DNA from: Pseudomonas sp. S35
Lineage (GTDB): Bacteria > Pseudomonadota > Gammaproteobacteria > Pseudomonadales > Pseudomonadaceae
Length of the DNA stretch: 64,000 bases
NCBI RefSeq assembly: GCF_009866765.1
Contig: NZ_CP019431.1
Coordinates: 806,001 to 870,000 of the forward strand
Reading direction: 5' to 3'
The translations under genes were made by a program, and so were the position numbers. Every line of letters begins with the position of its first letter. The first letter of the stretch is position 1. Of this stretch, positions 28,526-38,163 are shown one piece after another. A model generated the notes under the pieces. It did not search any database and was not told where the DNA came from. It saw only the letters and a list, made by a program, of their open reading frames with translations.

Positions 28526-29125
28526 ATGAGCCCTGCCCACTGCCGCCCCGTTCCGCTGTCCAAGGCCTATCGCTTGCTCAACCACGGCCCGACCGTGCTG
28601 GTGAGTGCTGCCCACAACGGCCAACGCAATATCATGGCTGCCGCCTGGGCGATGCCGCTGGATTTTGAGCCGCCGAAAGTCGCGGTGGTGCTGGACAAGG
28701 CCACCTGGACCCGCCAACTGCTGGAAGGCGCTGGTACGTTTGTGCTGCAGGTGCCTTGCGCGGCCCAGGCCGACCTGGTGCAGACGGTCGGTAATACCAC
28801 CGGTTCTGAAACCGATAAATTCGCCGCGTATGGCCTGCACACCTTCAAGGGCGAACACACCGACGCGCCGTTGCTGGAAGGCTGCGTCGCGTGGCTGGAG
28901 TGCCGCCTGCTGCCCGAACCCCACAACCAGCAAACCTACGATTTGTTCCTCGGCGAAGTGGTCGCGGCGTATGCCGACGAGCGCGTGTTCAGCGAAGGCC
29001 ATTGGCACTTTGACGGCCATGATGAACGGCGGACCTTGCACCATGTGGCCGGCGGCAATTTCCTGGTGATCGGAGATCAACTGCAAGCGGTCAGCCTAAA
29101 ACCCAAGGGTGCACCCGATAGCTGA
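28526..29125 (+). CDS. Flavin reductase-like domain protein
   Basis: A 199-residue protein of the split-barrel FMN-binding family (flavin reductase-like, DIM6/NTAB). Typical parts are PVVLVSA-like VLVSAAHNGQRNIMAAAW (residues about 24-41), FEPPKVAVVLDKATWT (47-62), and the FVLQVPCAAQADLV strand. Members reduce flavin or act as flavoenzyme partners; the substrate is unknown. ATG at 28526 begins MSPAHCRPVPLSKAYRL. It follows the chemotaxis gene by 59 bases on the same strand. Confidence 0.82.
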   Translation: MSPAHCRPVPLSKAYRLLNHGPTVLVSAAHNGQRNIMAAAWAMPLDFEPPKVAVVLDKATWTRQLLEGAGTFVLQVPCAAQADLVQTVGNTTGSETDKFAAYGLHTFKGEHTDAPLLEGCVAWLECRLLPEPHNQQTYDLFLGEVVAAYADERVFSEGHWHFDGHDERRTLHHVAGGNFLVIGDQLQAVSLKPKGAPDS

Positions 29126-29174
29126 AACAACATCAAGCAAATGTGGGAGTGGGCGTGCATTTCAAGTCGCTGAC

Positions 29175-29984
29175 TCAGCGCCCGAGCATCTTCACCCATC
29201 GCGACGGCGGCATGCCGTAGGTGCTGCGAAACTGCCGGGTCATGTGGCTCTGGTCGGTGAAGCCGGCCGTCATTGCCGCATCCACCAAGGATTGGCCCTG
29301 GGCCAGCAGGCTGCGCACCAGGTCCAGCCGGCGCATGGTCAGGTAGCGGTAGGGGCTGGTGCCGAACAGCAAGCGAAAATCCCGCGATAACGCCCAGCGG
29401 TCGCGGCCGGCGTGGTCGGCCATTTCATCCAGGGTGATGCTGCGGCCCAGGGCGCTGTGGATAAATTCCCGGGCGCGTTCGGCGGCTACGTAATCGAAGG
29501 TCTTGCGGCTGACGATCGCCCCCGAGGCATTGCTGAGCGCATGGGCCAGGTCGAACATCGCGTCCTGTTCCTGCAACGGATCAATCGGGCAATCGAGGCT
29601 TTGCAGTAACGCTTCGCTGGCGCGAAACAGCCTGGGGTCCGTGGATAAACCACTGGGGATAAACGGCAGCGGCTTGCCGCCGAGGATCTGCTGGATCAGT
29701 GCCGGCTCCACGTAGATCATCCGGTACTTGAAGCCTTCGTCGCTGCCGGCGTGGCCGTCGTGGGTCTCATCGGGGTGAAGCACCATGGTCGTGCCGGGGA
29801 GGCTGTGGATCATGTGGCCGCGGTAATGAAAGCTCTGCACGCCAGACAAAGTACGCCCGATGGCGTAGGTGTCATGGCGGTGTGGGTCGAAGGCAAAGCC
29901 CGCAAAGTACGCCTCGATACGGTCCAGGCCGCTGGCATGCGGGGCGCGGTGCAGCCAGTCGAAGTTGGGGGTCGGTTTGCCCAT
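29175..29984 (-). CDS. AraC-family transcriptional regulator
   Basis: A 269-residue regulator. The N-terminal half is a cupin-like sensing domain (FDPHRHDTYAIGRTLSGVQ; HPDETHDGHAG), and the C-terminal 100 residues hold the two helix-turn-helix units ending ...FTDQSHMTRQFRSTYGMPPSRW. It is divergent from the LysE exporter gene at 30121, so it probably controls that gene, a common Pseudomonas arrangement (regulator plus amino-acid exporter). Confidence 0.9.
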   Translation of the reverse strand: MGKPTPNFDWLHRAPHASGLDRIEAYFAGFAFDPHRHDTYAIGRTLSGVQSFHYRGHMIHSLPGTTMVLHPDETHDGHAGSDEGFKYRMIYVEPALIQQILGGKPLPFIPSGLSTDPRLFRASEALLQSLDCPIDPLQEQDAMFDLAHALSNASGAIVSRKTFDYVAAERAREFIHSALGRSITLDEMADHAGRDRWALSRDFRLLFGTSPYRYLTMRRLDLVRSLLAQGQSLVDAAMTAGFTDQSHMTRQFRSTYGMPPSRWVKMLGR

Positions 29985-30120
29985 GGTGGCTTGTCACAAA
30001 AAGAGAGGGAATTACGTTAACCCAGTCTGCATCGCCTGTCTGCCGGGGTCTTGTACGATTGTGCAGGCGGTGGGGGCGGCCTATGCTGCAAACTCGTAAT
30101 TGCCCTGATGGAGCGCCCGC

Positions 30121-30759
30121 ATGGAAGTTTTCAACCCCGCCTACGTGGCGCCCCTAGCATCGCTGGCCATGCTGTGGACGGTGGCGGTGGTGACGCCGGG
30201 GCCCAACTTCTTCAACACGGCACAGTTGGCGGCCAGTTGTTCGCGCCGCCATGGCGTGGTGGCTTCGGCGGGCGTGTCCACCGGCACGATCATGTGGGGG
30301 CTGGCGGGTGGCCTGGGCATCAAGTCGCTGTTTACCGCTGCACCCATGTTGTACCTGGCGTTCAAGATCATTGGCGGCTGCTACCTGATTTACCTGGGCC
30401 TGAAACTGTTCAAACGCTCGGCACCGGCCATGGGCCAGAGCCCGTTACCGGACGATGCGCGACGTTCGCTGTTTTCCGCCTGGCGCCTGGGGTTATTGGG
30501 CAATCTGTCCAATCCCAAGGCCGCGTTGTTCGTCGCCACCATCTTCGCCTCCACCATGCCGCCGTCACCGTCGCCGATGCTGCTGACCCTGGCGGTCATC
30601 ACCATGGCTACCTTGTCGTTCAGTTGGTATTCCTGCGTGGCCCTGGTTTTTTCCAGTGCGCATATGGCCAGTCTCTACAGCCGCTCACGCAAATGGCTCG
30701 ATCGTTTTGCCGGCGGTTGCTACGTGTTGTTCGGCGCACATCTTGTAGCGAATCGCTGA
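30121..30759 (+). CDS. LysE/RhtB-family amino-acid exporter
   Basis: A 212-residue membrane protein with about six hydrophobic segments. The family block TPGPNFFNTAQLAASCSRRHG (read in part, residues about 23-43) and the later NLSNPKAALFVATIFAS are characteristic. It exports an amino acid or a related compound, driven by the proton gradient. GGAG precedes the ATG. Its divergent AraC neighbour is the likely regulator. The substrate cannot be named. Confidence 0.88.
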   Translation: MEVFNPAYVAPLASLAMLWTVAVVTPGPNFFNTAQLAASCSRRHGVVASAGVSTGTIMWGLAGGLGIKSLFTAAPMLYLAFKIIGGCYLIYLGLKLFKRSAPAMGQSPLPDDARRSLFSAWRLGLLGNLSNPKAALFVATIFASTMPPSPSPMLLTLAVITMATLSFSWYSCVALVFSSAHMASLYSRSRKWLDRFAGGCYVLFGAHLVANR

Positions 30760-30803
30760 CGGCCCGTGGTAAGAAGCCTTACGTTTATTTGTGAGGGCGA
30801 GTC

Positions 30804-31898
30804 ATGAGCAAGGTGCGGGTCGGTATTATTTTTGGTGGCCGTTCGGCCGAGCACGAAGTGTCGCTGCAATCGGCGCGCAACATCGTCGATGCGCTGGATC
30901 GCACACGCTTCGAACCGGTCCTTATCGGCATCGACAAGGCAGGCCACTGGCACCTCAACGACACGTCGAACTTCCTGATCAACCAGGAAAACCCGGCGCT
31001 CATCGCCCTCAACCAGTCCAACCGCGAACTGGCCGTGGTGCCCGGCAAAGCCAGCCAGCAAGTGGTGGAAACCGCTGGCAACGGCCTGCTGGCACACATT
31101 GACGTGATCTTCCCCATCGTCCACGGCACCCTTGGCGAAGACGGCTGCCTGCAAGGCCTGCTGCGCATGGCCGACCTGCCTTTCGTCGGCTCCGATGTGC
31201 TCGGCTCGGCGGTGTGCATGGACAAGGACATCAGCAAGCGCTTGCTGCGCGACGCCGGCATTGCGGTGACGCCGTTCATTACCCTGACCCGCAGCACTGC
31301 GGCGCGTACTTCCTTTGAAACTGCGGCGGATAAACTCGGCCTGCCGATGTTCGTCAAACCGGCCAACCAGGGGTCTTCGGTAGGCGTGAGCAAGGTGGGT
31401 AACGAGGCCGAGTACCACGCTGGCGTGGAACTGGCCCTGGGGTTTGATCAAAAGGTGCTGGTGGAATCCGCAGTGCGTGGCCGCGAAATCGAATGCGCCG
31501 TGCTGGGCAACGAGAACCCCATCGCCAGCGGTTGCGGCGAGATTGTGGTGAAAAGCGGTTTCTATTCTTACGACAGCAAATACATCGACGACCAGGCCGC
31601 CCAGGTGGTGGTCCCGGCGGCGATCAGCCCAGAGGCCAGCGAGCGGATTCGCCAATTGGCCATCGACGCATTTGAAGTGTTGGGCTGCTCAGGCCTGGCG
31701 CGGGTCGATGTGTTTTTGACCGACGACGGCGAAGTGCTGATCAACGAAATCAACTCACTGCCCGGCTTCACCCGCATCAGCATGTACCCCAAGCTGTGGC
31801 AGGCAGCGGGCATGAGCTACAGCGAGTTGGTGAGCCGGTTGATTGAGCTGGCGCTGGAGCGGCATGCGGGGCGCCAGGGGTTGAAGATCAGCCGTTGA
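30804..31898 (+). CDS. ddlA: D-alanine--D-alanine ligase (DdlA type)
   Basis: A 364-residue ATP-grasp enzyme that joins two D-Ala for peptidoglycan precursor synthesis. Visible family blocks are [19 protein letters not shown] at the N-terminus (residues 5-23), [14 protein letters not shown] (about 108-121), [16 protein letters not shown] (about 182-197), and the metal/ATP-binding [18 protein letters not shown] (about 314-331). The length matches DdlA. The gene is outside the mur-fts cluster, so the genome probably also has a ddlB there. It stands alone, 44 bases after the exporter gene on the same strand. Confidence 0.95.
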   Translation: MSKVRVGIIFGGRSAEHEVSLQSARNIVDALDRTRFEPVLIGIDKAGHWHLNDTSNFLINQENPALIALNQSNRELAVVPGKASQQVVETAGNGLLAHIDVIFPIVHGTLGEDGCLQGLLRMADLPFVGSDVLGSAVCMDKDISKRLLRDAGIAVTPFITLTRSTAARTSFETAADKLGLPMFVKPANQGSSVGVSKVGNEAEYHAGVELALGFDQKVLVESAVRGREIECAVLGNENPIASGCGEIVVKSGFYSYDSKYIDDQAAQVVVPAAISPEASERIRQLAIDAFEVLGCSGLARVDVFLTDDGEVLINEINSLPGFTRISMYPKLWQAAGMSYSELVSRLIELALERHAGRQGLKISR

Positions 31899-31919
31899 TT
31901 TACCAAGCCTTGATGTTCA

Positions 31920-33749
31920 TCAATCCCCCAGGGCTTCGCCTTCACGCCGAGGATCCGCGCCGCCGCTCAGCGACACCTTGCCCTGGGCATCGCGCGTAAG
32001 AACAATCGCCTGGACGCCGCTGGTCATGTCCATCTCGCTCAGCGCATGGCCCTTGTCCTTCAGCGTCTGCTTCAAGCCTGGACTGAACAAGCCAGCCTCC
32101 AGCTCGGTTGCCCCATTACGGCTGCCGAAGTTCGGCAGGTTGATGGCGGCTTGTGGGTCGAGTTTCCAGTCGAGCATGGCCACCAGGGATTTGCTCACGT
32201 ATTCGATGATTTGCGAGCCGCCCGGCGAACCTACCGTGGCCAGCAGCTCACCGCTCTGGCGGTCGAACACCAGAGTCGGCGCCATGGCCGAACGCGGGCG
32301 TTTGCCGGGTTGCACGCGGTTGGCAACCGGCTGACCGTTCTCTTCGGGGATGAACGAGAAGTCGGTCATCTGGTTGTTGAGTAAAAAGCCCTGGACCATC
32401 ACATGTGAGCCAAACGCGGCTTCCACCGTGGTGGTCATCGACACGGCGCCGCCCAGGTCATCCACGGCCACTACTTGCGAGGTGGAAATGCGCAGTGGCG
32501 AACGGTCCGGCGCGTAGGCCACTTGAACGCCCGCAGGCTGGCCTGGCGTGGCGATGCCCATGCTGCGCTCACCGATCAGCGAGGCGCGTTGGGCCAGGTA
32601 GCTTGGCGCGACAAGGCCGGCGACCGGCACCGGTGTAAAGTCCGAATCCGCCACGTACAGCGCACGGTCGGCGAAGGCCAGGCGACCGGCTTCGGCGATC
32701 AGGTGCACGGCCTCGGGCCTTGGCTCAAGCCCGGCCGGCGAGGTGCTTGTTATCGGTGTCATCGGCGCGATGGCCAGGCGCGGGTCGCGGGCTTGCAGGG
32801 CCTGCAAGGTGCCGAGGATCTGCGCGACCGCAATTCCCCCTGACGACGGTGGCGGCATGCCACAGATTTTCCAGCGCTTGTAGTCGGTGCACAGCGGTTC
32901 GCGCTCCTTGGCCGCGTAACCCTTCAGGTCGGCCACGGACAGGCTGCCCGCATTGCGATGGCCCTGCACTTTGCGCGCAATCTCATCGGCAATCGGCCCG
33001 TGGTACAGCGCGTCCGGGCCTTGCTTGGCGATGCGTTTGAACACGGCAGCCAGTGCCGGATTTTTCAGCAGCGTGCCGGTGGCTTTGGGTGAGCCATCGG
33101 CATTCAGGAAGTAGGCGGCCATCTCGGGTGACTGCGCAATAAAGCGGTCAGCCGCGATCAGACTGTGCAGGCGCGGTGAAATCGCGAAGCCTTGCTCCGA
33201 CAAGCGAATCGCCGGCTCAAACAGCGTGGCCCATTGCAGGTGGCCGGTCTGTTTATGGGCCATCTCCAGGGCGCGCAGCACACCGGGCGTGCCCACCGAA
33301 CGCCCGCCAATCTGCGCGTCGGTGAAGGCCATCGGTGTGCCGTCGGCATTCAGGAATAATCGCTCCGTCGCCCCGGCCGGCGCGGTTTCGCGACCGTCGT
33401 AGGCGTGCACCTTTTTCCCGTCCCACAGCATGATGAACGCACCGCCGCCGATGCCGGAGGATTGCGGCTCTACGAGGGTCAGCACCGCCTGCATGGCGAT
33501 CGCCGCATCAATCGCCGAACCGCCTTGGCGCAACATCTCGCGTCCGGCTTCGGCGGCCAGCGGGTTGGCGGCGGCGGCCATATGGCGTTCGGCGTGTCGA
33601 GTGCTCAGGTCGGTGCGATAGCCCGAGCCCAGTTCCGGTGCCGGTGGTTGTTCGTTGACCGGGGTGTGGCAGGCCGCGAGGGCCAGGGCTGCGGCAATAA
33701 CCGACAACTGACGGCGGGAAATCGAAAACACGTGCTGAACTCCGTTCAT
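31920..33749 (-). CDS. ggt: Gamma-glutamyltransferase, lipoprotein-like
   Basis: A 609-residue protein of the N-terminal-nucleophile GGT family. The N-terminus SVIAAALALAAC (Cys27) is a lipoprotein signal, so the enzyme is probably anchored in the periplasm. Substrate-site blocks include EPQSSGIGGGAFIMLWDG (94-111) and the Arg of YDGRETAPAG. The autocleavage threonine appears to be Thr423 in ISTSQVVAVDDLGGAVSMTT; many GGTs have Thr-Thr-His or Thr-Ser-His here, while this one reads Thr-Ser-Gln. The family hydrolyses or transfers the gamma-glutamyl group of glutathione. The PhzF-like gene follows upstream on the same strand. Confidence 0.9.
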   Translation of the reverse strand: MNGVQHVFSISRRQLSVIAAALALAACHTPVNEQPPAPELGSGYRTDLSTRHAERHMAAAANPLAAEAGREMLRQGGSAIDAAIAMQAVLTLVEPQSSGIGGGAFIMLWDGKKVHAYDGRETAPAGATERLFLNADGTPMAFTDAQIGGRSVGTPGVLRALEMAHKQTGHLQWATLFEPAIRLSEQGFAISPRLHSLIAADRFIAQSPEMAAYFLNADGSPKATGTLLKNPALAAVFKRIAKQGPDALYHGPIADEIARKVQGHRNAGSLSVADLKGYAAKEREPLCTDYKRWKICGMPPPSSGGIAVAQILGTLQALQARDPRLAIAPMTPITSTSPAGLEPRPEAVHLIAEAGRLAFADRALYVADSDFTPVPVAGLVAPSYLAQRASLIGERSMGIATPGQPAGVQVAYAPDRSPLRISTSQVVAVDDLGGAVSMTTTVEAAFGSHVMVQGFLLNNQMTDFSFIPEENGQPVANRVQPGKRPRSAMAPTLVFDRQSGELLATVGSPGGSQIIEYVSKSLVAMLDWKLDPQAAINLPNFGSRNGATELEAGLFSPGLKQTLKDKGHALSEMDMTSGVQAIVLTRDAQGKVSLSGGADPRREGEALGD

Positions 33750-33784
33750 TTTGAGAATGATCTGTTGTCCTTGGGAACTGCTGA

Positions 33785-34564
33785 TTACAGGTAGATCGTG
33801 CCTTGCATGTACAACACGGCCTTACCGCAAATGATCACCCGGTCGCCCTTGAGCGCGCAGCGCAATTGGCCTTTGCGTTTACCGCCTTGCTCCGCCGTCA
33901 GTGTTGTTTTGCCCAGGCGTGCAGCCCAGAACGGCGCCAGCGAGGTGTGCGCGGAACCTGTGACCGGGTCTTCGTTGACGCCCACGTTCGGCCCGAACCA
34001 GCGGGAAATAAAATCGAACTGCGTGCCTTGGGTGGTTACTGCGATCCCGCGTTTAGGCAGGCCCTTGAGCCGTGCAAAATCCGGCGTCAGCGCGGCGACC
34101 TGGGCTTCGTCGTCCACCAGCACGATGTAGTCATCGGTGCCGAAGACCTCGGCGCTTTCGATTCCCAATGCACTCAACAGACCGGCTGGCGGCTCACAGG
34201 GCTGTGGCGTCCGTACCGGGAAATCCATCGCCAGCTCATCGCCATCGCGCGTGACCCGCAGCTCACCACTGCGGGTGGCGAAGCGCAGCACTTCGGGGGC
34301 ATCGGGCAGTTGGTTGATCAGCACCCACGCCGCCGCCAGCGTGGCATGGCCACACAGGTCCACTTCGACTTCGGGGGTAAACCAGCGCAATTCGTAAAAC
34401 CCGTCACGGGGCACGAAGTAGGCGGTTTCGGAGAGGTTGTTTTCGGCGGCGATATTTTGCAGTTGATCGTCAGGCAGCCACTCGGTGAGCGGGCACACTG
34501 CGGCCGGGTTGCCGCCGAAGGGATGTTGGCTGAAGGCGTCGACTTGGTAGATGTCCAGTTTCAC
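33785..34564 (-). CDS. PhzF-family isomerase/epimerase
   Basis: A 259-residue protein with the PhzF two-domain fold pattern. Family blocks are MKLDIYQVDAFSQHPFGGNP (residues 1-20), the catalytic Glu46 in NNLSETAYF, ELRWFTPEVEVDLCGHATLA, and NVGVNEDPVTGSAHTSLAPFW near the C-terminus. GTG at 34564 is the start because the family N-terminus begins there and GGAG lies 9 bases upstream. No phenazine genes are near; most members act on unknown metabolites. Precedes ggt by 35 bases in the same direction, so may be cotranscribed with it. Confidence 0.88.
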   Translation of the reverse strand: MKLDIYQVDAFSQHPFGGNPAAVCPLTEWLPDDQLQNIAAENNLSETAYFVPRDGFYELRWFTPEVEVDLCGHATLAAAWVLINQLPDAPEVLRFATRSGELRVTRDGDELAMDFPVRTPQPCEPPAGLLSALGIESAEVFGTDDYIVLVDDEAQVAALTPDFARLKGLPKRGIAVTTQGTQFDFISRWFGPNVGVNEDPVTGSAHTSLAPFWAARLGKTTLTAEQGGKRKGQLRCALKGDRVIICGKAVLYMQGTIYL

Positions 34565-34618
34565 CGGGAAGCACTCCGTGTAGGGGAGGCTGGACACTAA
34601 CAGTGGCAAGGGAGGGCG

Positions 34619-34648
34619 TCAAAAACGGCCTGCCCTGGGGTAGGCCGT
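34619..34648 (-). terminator. Rho-independent terminator of the siderophore receptor gene
   Basis: Stem acggcctgcc / ggtaggccgt (one mismatch), loop ctgg, followed on the minus strand by five T. It lies 13 bases past the receptor stop codon. Confidence 0.8.
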
Positions 34649-34661
34649 GTGGATCAATCCA

Positions 34662-37103
34662 TCAGAAGTCCCAGCGCGTGGTCAGCATGAAGTGACGCGG
34701 TGCGCCGTAGATGGCCGAGTTATAGAAGCCCACGTTGGTGTAGTAGTACTTATCGAACACGTTGTTGAGGTTCAGCGTGGTCGACAGGTTTTTGGTGAAT
34801 TGGTAGCGCGTCATCAGGTCCACCACCCAGTAGGACTCTTGGGAGAATTTATCGGTGGTGCCCTTGGGGCTGTTGTAGATGTCCTGCCACACCGTGTTCT
34901 GCCAGCGCAGGCCGCCACCGACGCTGACTTTGTCCAACTCGCCCTTGAGCTTGTAGATGGTGTACATGCTCACCTGGTCCTCGGGCTCGAAGGTCGAGAC
35001 TTTCTTGCCGGCATCGTCGCGCACCACTTTGTGGGTGTAGCCGCCCTGCAACTGCCAGCCGGGGGCGATTTCGCCGGACAGTTCCAGCTCATAGCCCTTG
35101 GTCGTCGCGTCGGTGCCCTTGAAGGCATAGTTGGATGGGGTCGGTGTCTGGTTGTTGTAGGCATCGTCGGGCAAGGAACGGTTGCTTTCCTTGACTTCGA
35201 AGTACGCCAGGCTGGCGTTCAGGCGACCGTCGAGGAACTCGCCCTTGAGGCCCACTTCGTAGTTCTCGCCTTCGTCCGGGTCGATCAGCTTACGGTCACG
35301 GTCGAGGTTGTAGCTTTCCTGGGGCATGAACACATCGGTGTAGCTGACATAGGCCGACAGGTTTTCTGTGAGGTCATAGATGGCCCCGGCGTAGGGGATG
35401 AAACGTCCGGTTTCACGATAGGTGTCGGTGCTGCCGGTCAGGGTGTAGTCGACCACGCGACCGCCGAGCAACAGTTTCAGATCGTCGGTGAGGCTCCAGC
35501 GGGTGGTGACGTACAGGCCGGTCTGGCGAATGGTGTCGTCGATGACTTGCGAGGCCACGCCCCAGCCGGGCTTGGCCAGATTGCCGTGCCAGTTGAAGTA
35601 GTCAACCAGGTTGGCCGTAGGGAAGGTTTCGTCCCAGTAACCCTTGCCCTTCCAGTGGGCGGTGCTGATCGAGCCGCCCACCACCAGGTCATGTTCGCGG
35701 CCGAGGAAGTTGAATGGGCCGCTGAGGTACAGGTCGGCCGAATCGCTGGTGGTCTCGCCTTTGTAGCGCTGGGCGTTGATGTCCGCAGTGCCGTCCGCTG
35801 CCGGCTGGTAGAACTGGATCGCACCCAGTTGGGCATCGTAACCGTTGAGCTTGTGGTCCAGTTGCAGCTTGGTCACCCAGCCGTCGCCGAGGTCGTGCTC
35901 CAGGTTCGCGAACACCGTGCGGGTGTATTGCTGCCAACTGCTCCAGTCGGTGGCATTGCTGAAGGAGCGTTTGGCATTGTTCAGCTCACCGGCGTAGTTG
36001 AACAGCGGGAAGCTGCCGGACCAGGTCGAGCCTTTGGGTTTGCTGTCCTGATAGTCGGCGCCCACGGTGAGCAGGGTGTCGGGCGACAGGTCGAACTCGA
36101 GGATGCCGTAGAACACTGAGCTTTTGTTCGAGTAGCGGTCGATCCAGGACTTGCTGTCCTGATACGCCGCCACCGCGCGCCCGCGCACATTGCCGGTTTC
36201 GGTCAGCGGGCCGCTGACATCCACTTCCGTGCGGTAGTTGTCCCAGGTGCCCGCCGCCGTAGTGATGTGGCCGAGGAACTCCGCCGTGGGCTTCTTGCGC
36301 ACCAGGTTGATGGTGCCGCCCAGGGAGCCGGCGCCGCTGAGCAGGCCCGAGGCACCCTTGAGCACTTCGACACGGTCGTAGATCGCCATGTCGCTGAGGG
36401 TGTTGCCCGCCGAATAAGCCACGTTGCGCACGGCGGAGGGGATGCCGTCGTACTGGAAATTGTTGATCGAAAAACCGCGCGAGTAGTAGTTGCTGCGATC
36501 GGTGTCGTAGGCCGACACGGTGATGCCAGGCGTGTGGCGCATTACGTCGTCAACGCTGTCGAGGGCGAAGTCATCCATGTGCTGGCGCGTGACGACACTG
36601 ATGGACTGCGGCGTTTCACGGGGCGTAAGCACCAGGCGCGTGGCCGTGGCGATGGTGCCCGGGGTGTAGGAACCGGTGCCTTCGGTGACGGTGCCCAACT
36701 GGTTGCTGATCACCGTGGTGGTGCCCAGTTGCAAGGCCGCGCCGGGTTGCTCGGTGCGGGTCAGCATCACTGCGTTGGGGCCGTTGCTCTCGAAACTCAG
36801 GGGCGTGCCTTTGAGCAATTGGGCCAATGCCTCCAGGGCGGTCATGCGACCGCTGACGCCGGGCGATTCGACGCCCTGGGCCAGCTCTGCCGCGTAGGCA
36901 ATCTGCAGCCCGCTCTGCACACTCAATTGATCCAGGGCATTGACCAGCGACTGCCGCGCGATGGCAAAGCTACGGGTGTCCGCCGCTTCGCGAGTGGCCG
37001 GCTGGCCCGCCGGTTCCACGGCAACGGCGTGGCTGCACGCCAGGCAGATGGCGAGCGCCAGAATGCTGCGCGCATGGGTCGGATTGAGTGCTGGAAAGTG
37101 CAT
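34662..37103 (-). CDS. TonB-dependent ferri-siderophore receptor with signalling domain
   Basis: An 813-residue outer-membrane receptor. It has a signal peptide (about residues 1-29), an N-terminal STN signalling domain (about 42-105; SFAIARQSLVNALDQLSVQS), a plug (about 150-270; TPRETPQSISVVTRQHMDDF, RVEVLKGASGLLSGAGSLGG) and a barrel ending in Phe (TTRWDF). The signalling domain and the adjacent fecI/fecR genes show a cell-surface signalling system: ligand binding is reported through TonB to FecR and the sigma factor. It resembles ferripyoverdine/FoxA-type receptors; the ligand is not known. ATG at 37103 starts the signal peptide. Confidence 0.92.
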   Translation of the reverse strand: MHFPALNPTHARSILALAICLACSHAVAVEPAGQPATREAADTRSFAIARQSLVNALDQLSVQSGLQIAYAAELAQGVESPGVSGRMTALEALAQLLKGTPLSFESNGPNAVMLTRTEQPGAALQLGTTTVISNQLGTVTEGTGSYTPGTIATATRLVLTPRETPQSISVVTRQHMDDFALDSVDDVMRHTPGITVSAYDTDRSNYYSRGFSINNFQYDGIPSAVRNVAYSAGNTLSDMAIYDRVEVLKGASGLLSGAGSLGGTINLVRKKPTAEFLGHITTAAGTWDNYRTEVDVSGPLTETGNVRGRAVAAYQDSKSWIDRYSNKSSVFYGILEFDLSPDTLLTVGADYQDSKPKGSTWSGSFPLFNYAGELNNAKRSFSNATDWSSWQQYTRTVFANLEHDLGDGWVTKLQLDHKLNGYDAQLGAIQFYQPAADGTADINAQRYKGETTSDSADLYLSGPFNFLGREHDLVVGGSISTAHWKGKGYWDETFPTANLVDYFNWHGNLAKPGWGVASQVIDDTIRQTGLYVTTRWSLTDDLKLLLGGRVVDYTLTGSTDTYRETGRFIPYAGAIYDLTENLSAYVSYTDVFMPQESYNLDRDRKLIDPDEGENYEVGLKGEFLDGRLNASLAYFEVKESNRSLPDDAYNNQTPTPSNYAFKGTDATTKGYELELSGEIAPGWQLQGGYTHKVVRDDAGKKVSTFEPEDQVSMYTIYKLKGELDKVSVGGGLRWQNTVWQDIYNSPKGTTDKFSQESYWVVDLMTRYQFTKNLSTTLNLNNVFDKYYYTNVGFYNSAIYGAPRHFMLTTRWDF

Positions 37104-37206
37104 GTGAGCCCCGTTATAAATAGGAATGATTTGCAAAGGCAAAGTTCTTGACGGGTTGAACCTTCGAAAGCCGTAAAACTTTTTTCGACGGTATCGGTGC
37201 TCGGTG

Positions 37207-38163
37207 TCAGCGGATAACCAGGATGCCGCCGGGCAGGCGCTGGACCTGGGTGGACGTGACTTTGCTCAGCGCCTGGACGATCGCCAGCGGGTCATCCAAT
37301 TGGTAATTGCCGCTGACGCGCTCACTGGCGGCGGCATCGTTGAATAACAGGATCGGCGCCGGGTAATACCGCTGGATCTCTTCCAGTACCTGCGCCAGTG
37401 GCGCGTTCTGGAACGACAGCCGCCCGTTGATCCAGGCCATCTGCCGTTCACTGCCTTCCAGGGACAACGGTTGCAGTTGTCCATCGCGCAATTGTTGCCA
37501 GTTGCCCGCGTGCAGCAGGCTTTGTTCGCCCTTGCGGTTGGCGAAGCGCACTTGGCCCTGGCGCACGGCGACGGTGACGCTCGCGTCGCGCTGGCTGACG
37601 CTCAATTGCGTGCCGACCACGGTCACGCTGGCCTCGGCAGTCTCGATGCTCAGGGGGCGGTTTGCGTCATGGGCGGCTTCGACGTAAAGCTCGCCGCGCA
37701 GCAGCTTGATGCGTCGATGGCCGCCGTCGAAGGCGGTGCTGATTGCGCTGTGGCTGCCCAGCACGATGTGTGAGCCGTCTTCGAGGTCAAAGCGTTCCAG
37801 CTGGGCGATGTCGGTCATGTGATCGGCTTGCAGGCGCATGGGCACGTCGGCCATCCAGCCGATGCCCAGTGCGAGCAACACCGCAGCGGCGGTGGCCATC
37901 AAACGCATCCTGGGAGGCTTGGCGGCGAGTGGGGCAGGGGGTAATTCAAGGTCGACGGCGAGGTCTTTCAAGGCCTGCTCGAAGGCGCGGTTTTCCCACA
38001 GCGTCTCCAGTTCGCTGTACGCGCTGGCATGCCGGGGATCGGCAGCGCGCCACTGCTCAAAGCGCTGGCGGGTGATGAGGTTGCGCGCCATCTCATCGCG
38101 CTGGGCGAACCAGTCGGCCGCCTGTTCACGCACGGTGTCGGGAGTGTCTGGATGATCAATCAT
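37207..38163 (-). CDS. FecR-family anti-sigma factor
   Basis: A 318-residue inner-membrane regulator. The cytoplasmic N-terminal part (about 1-85, with EQAADWFAQRDEM) binds the sigma factor; a membrane segment follows (TAAAVLLALGIGWMADVPM, near residues 90-108); the periplasmic FecR domain receives the signal from the receptor's STN domain (RIKLLRGELYVEAAHDANRP; VVGTQLSVSQRDASVTVAV). It ends with an STN-like short domain. It overlaps the sigma gene by 8 bases, and the receptor gene follows 103 bases later. Confidence 0.9.
   Translation of the reverse strand: MIDHPDTPDTVREQAADWFAQRDEMARNLITRQRFEQWRAADPRHASAYSELETLWENRAFEQALKDLAVDLELPPAPLAAKPPRMRLMATAAAVLLALGIGWMADVPMRLQADHMTDIAQLERFDLEDGSHIVLGSHSAISTAFDGGHRRIKLLRGELYVEAAHDANRPLSIETAEASVTVVGTQLSVSQRDASVTVAVRQGQVRFANRKGEQSLLHAGNWQQLRDGQLQPLSLEGSERQMAWINGRLSFQNAPLAQVLEEIQRYYPAPILLFNDAAASERVSGNYQLDDPLAIVQALSKVTSTQVQRLPGGILVIR

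Noticed and set aside
29139..29165. aatgtgggagtgggcgtgcattt after the flavin reductase gene as a terminator
   Set aside because: It resembles half of a Pseudomonas repeat but has no good stem partner and no T-run.
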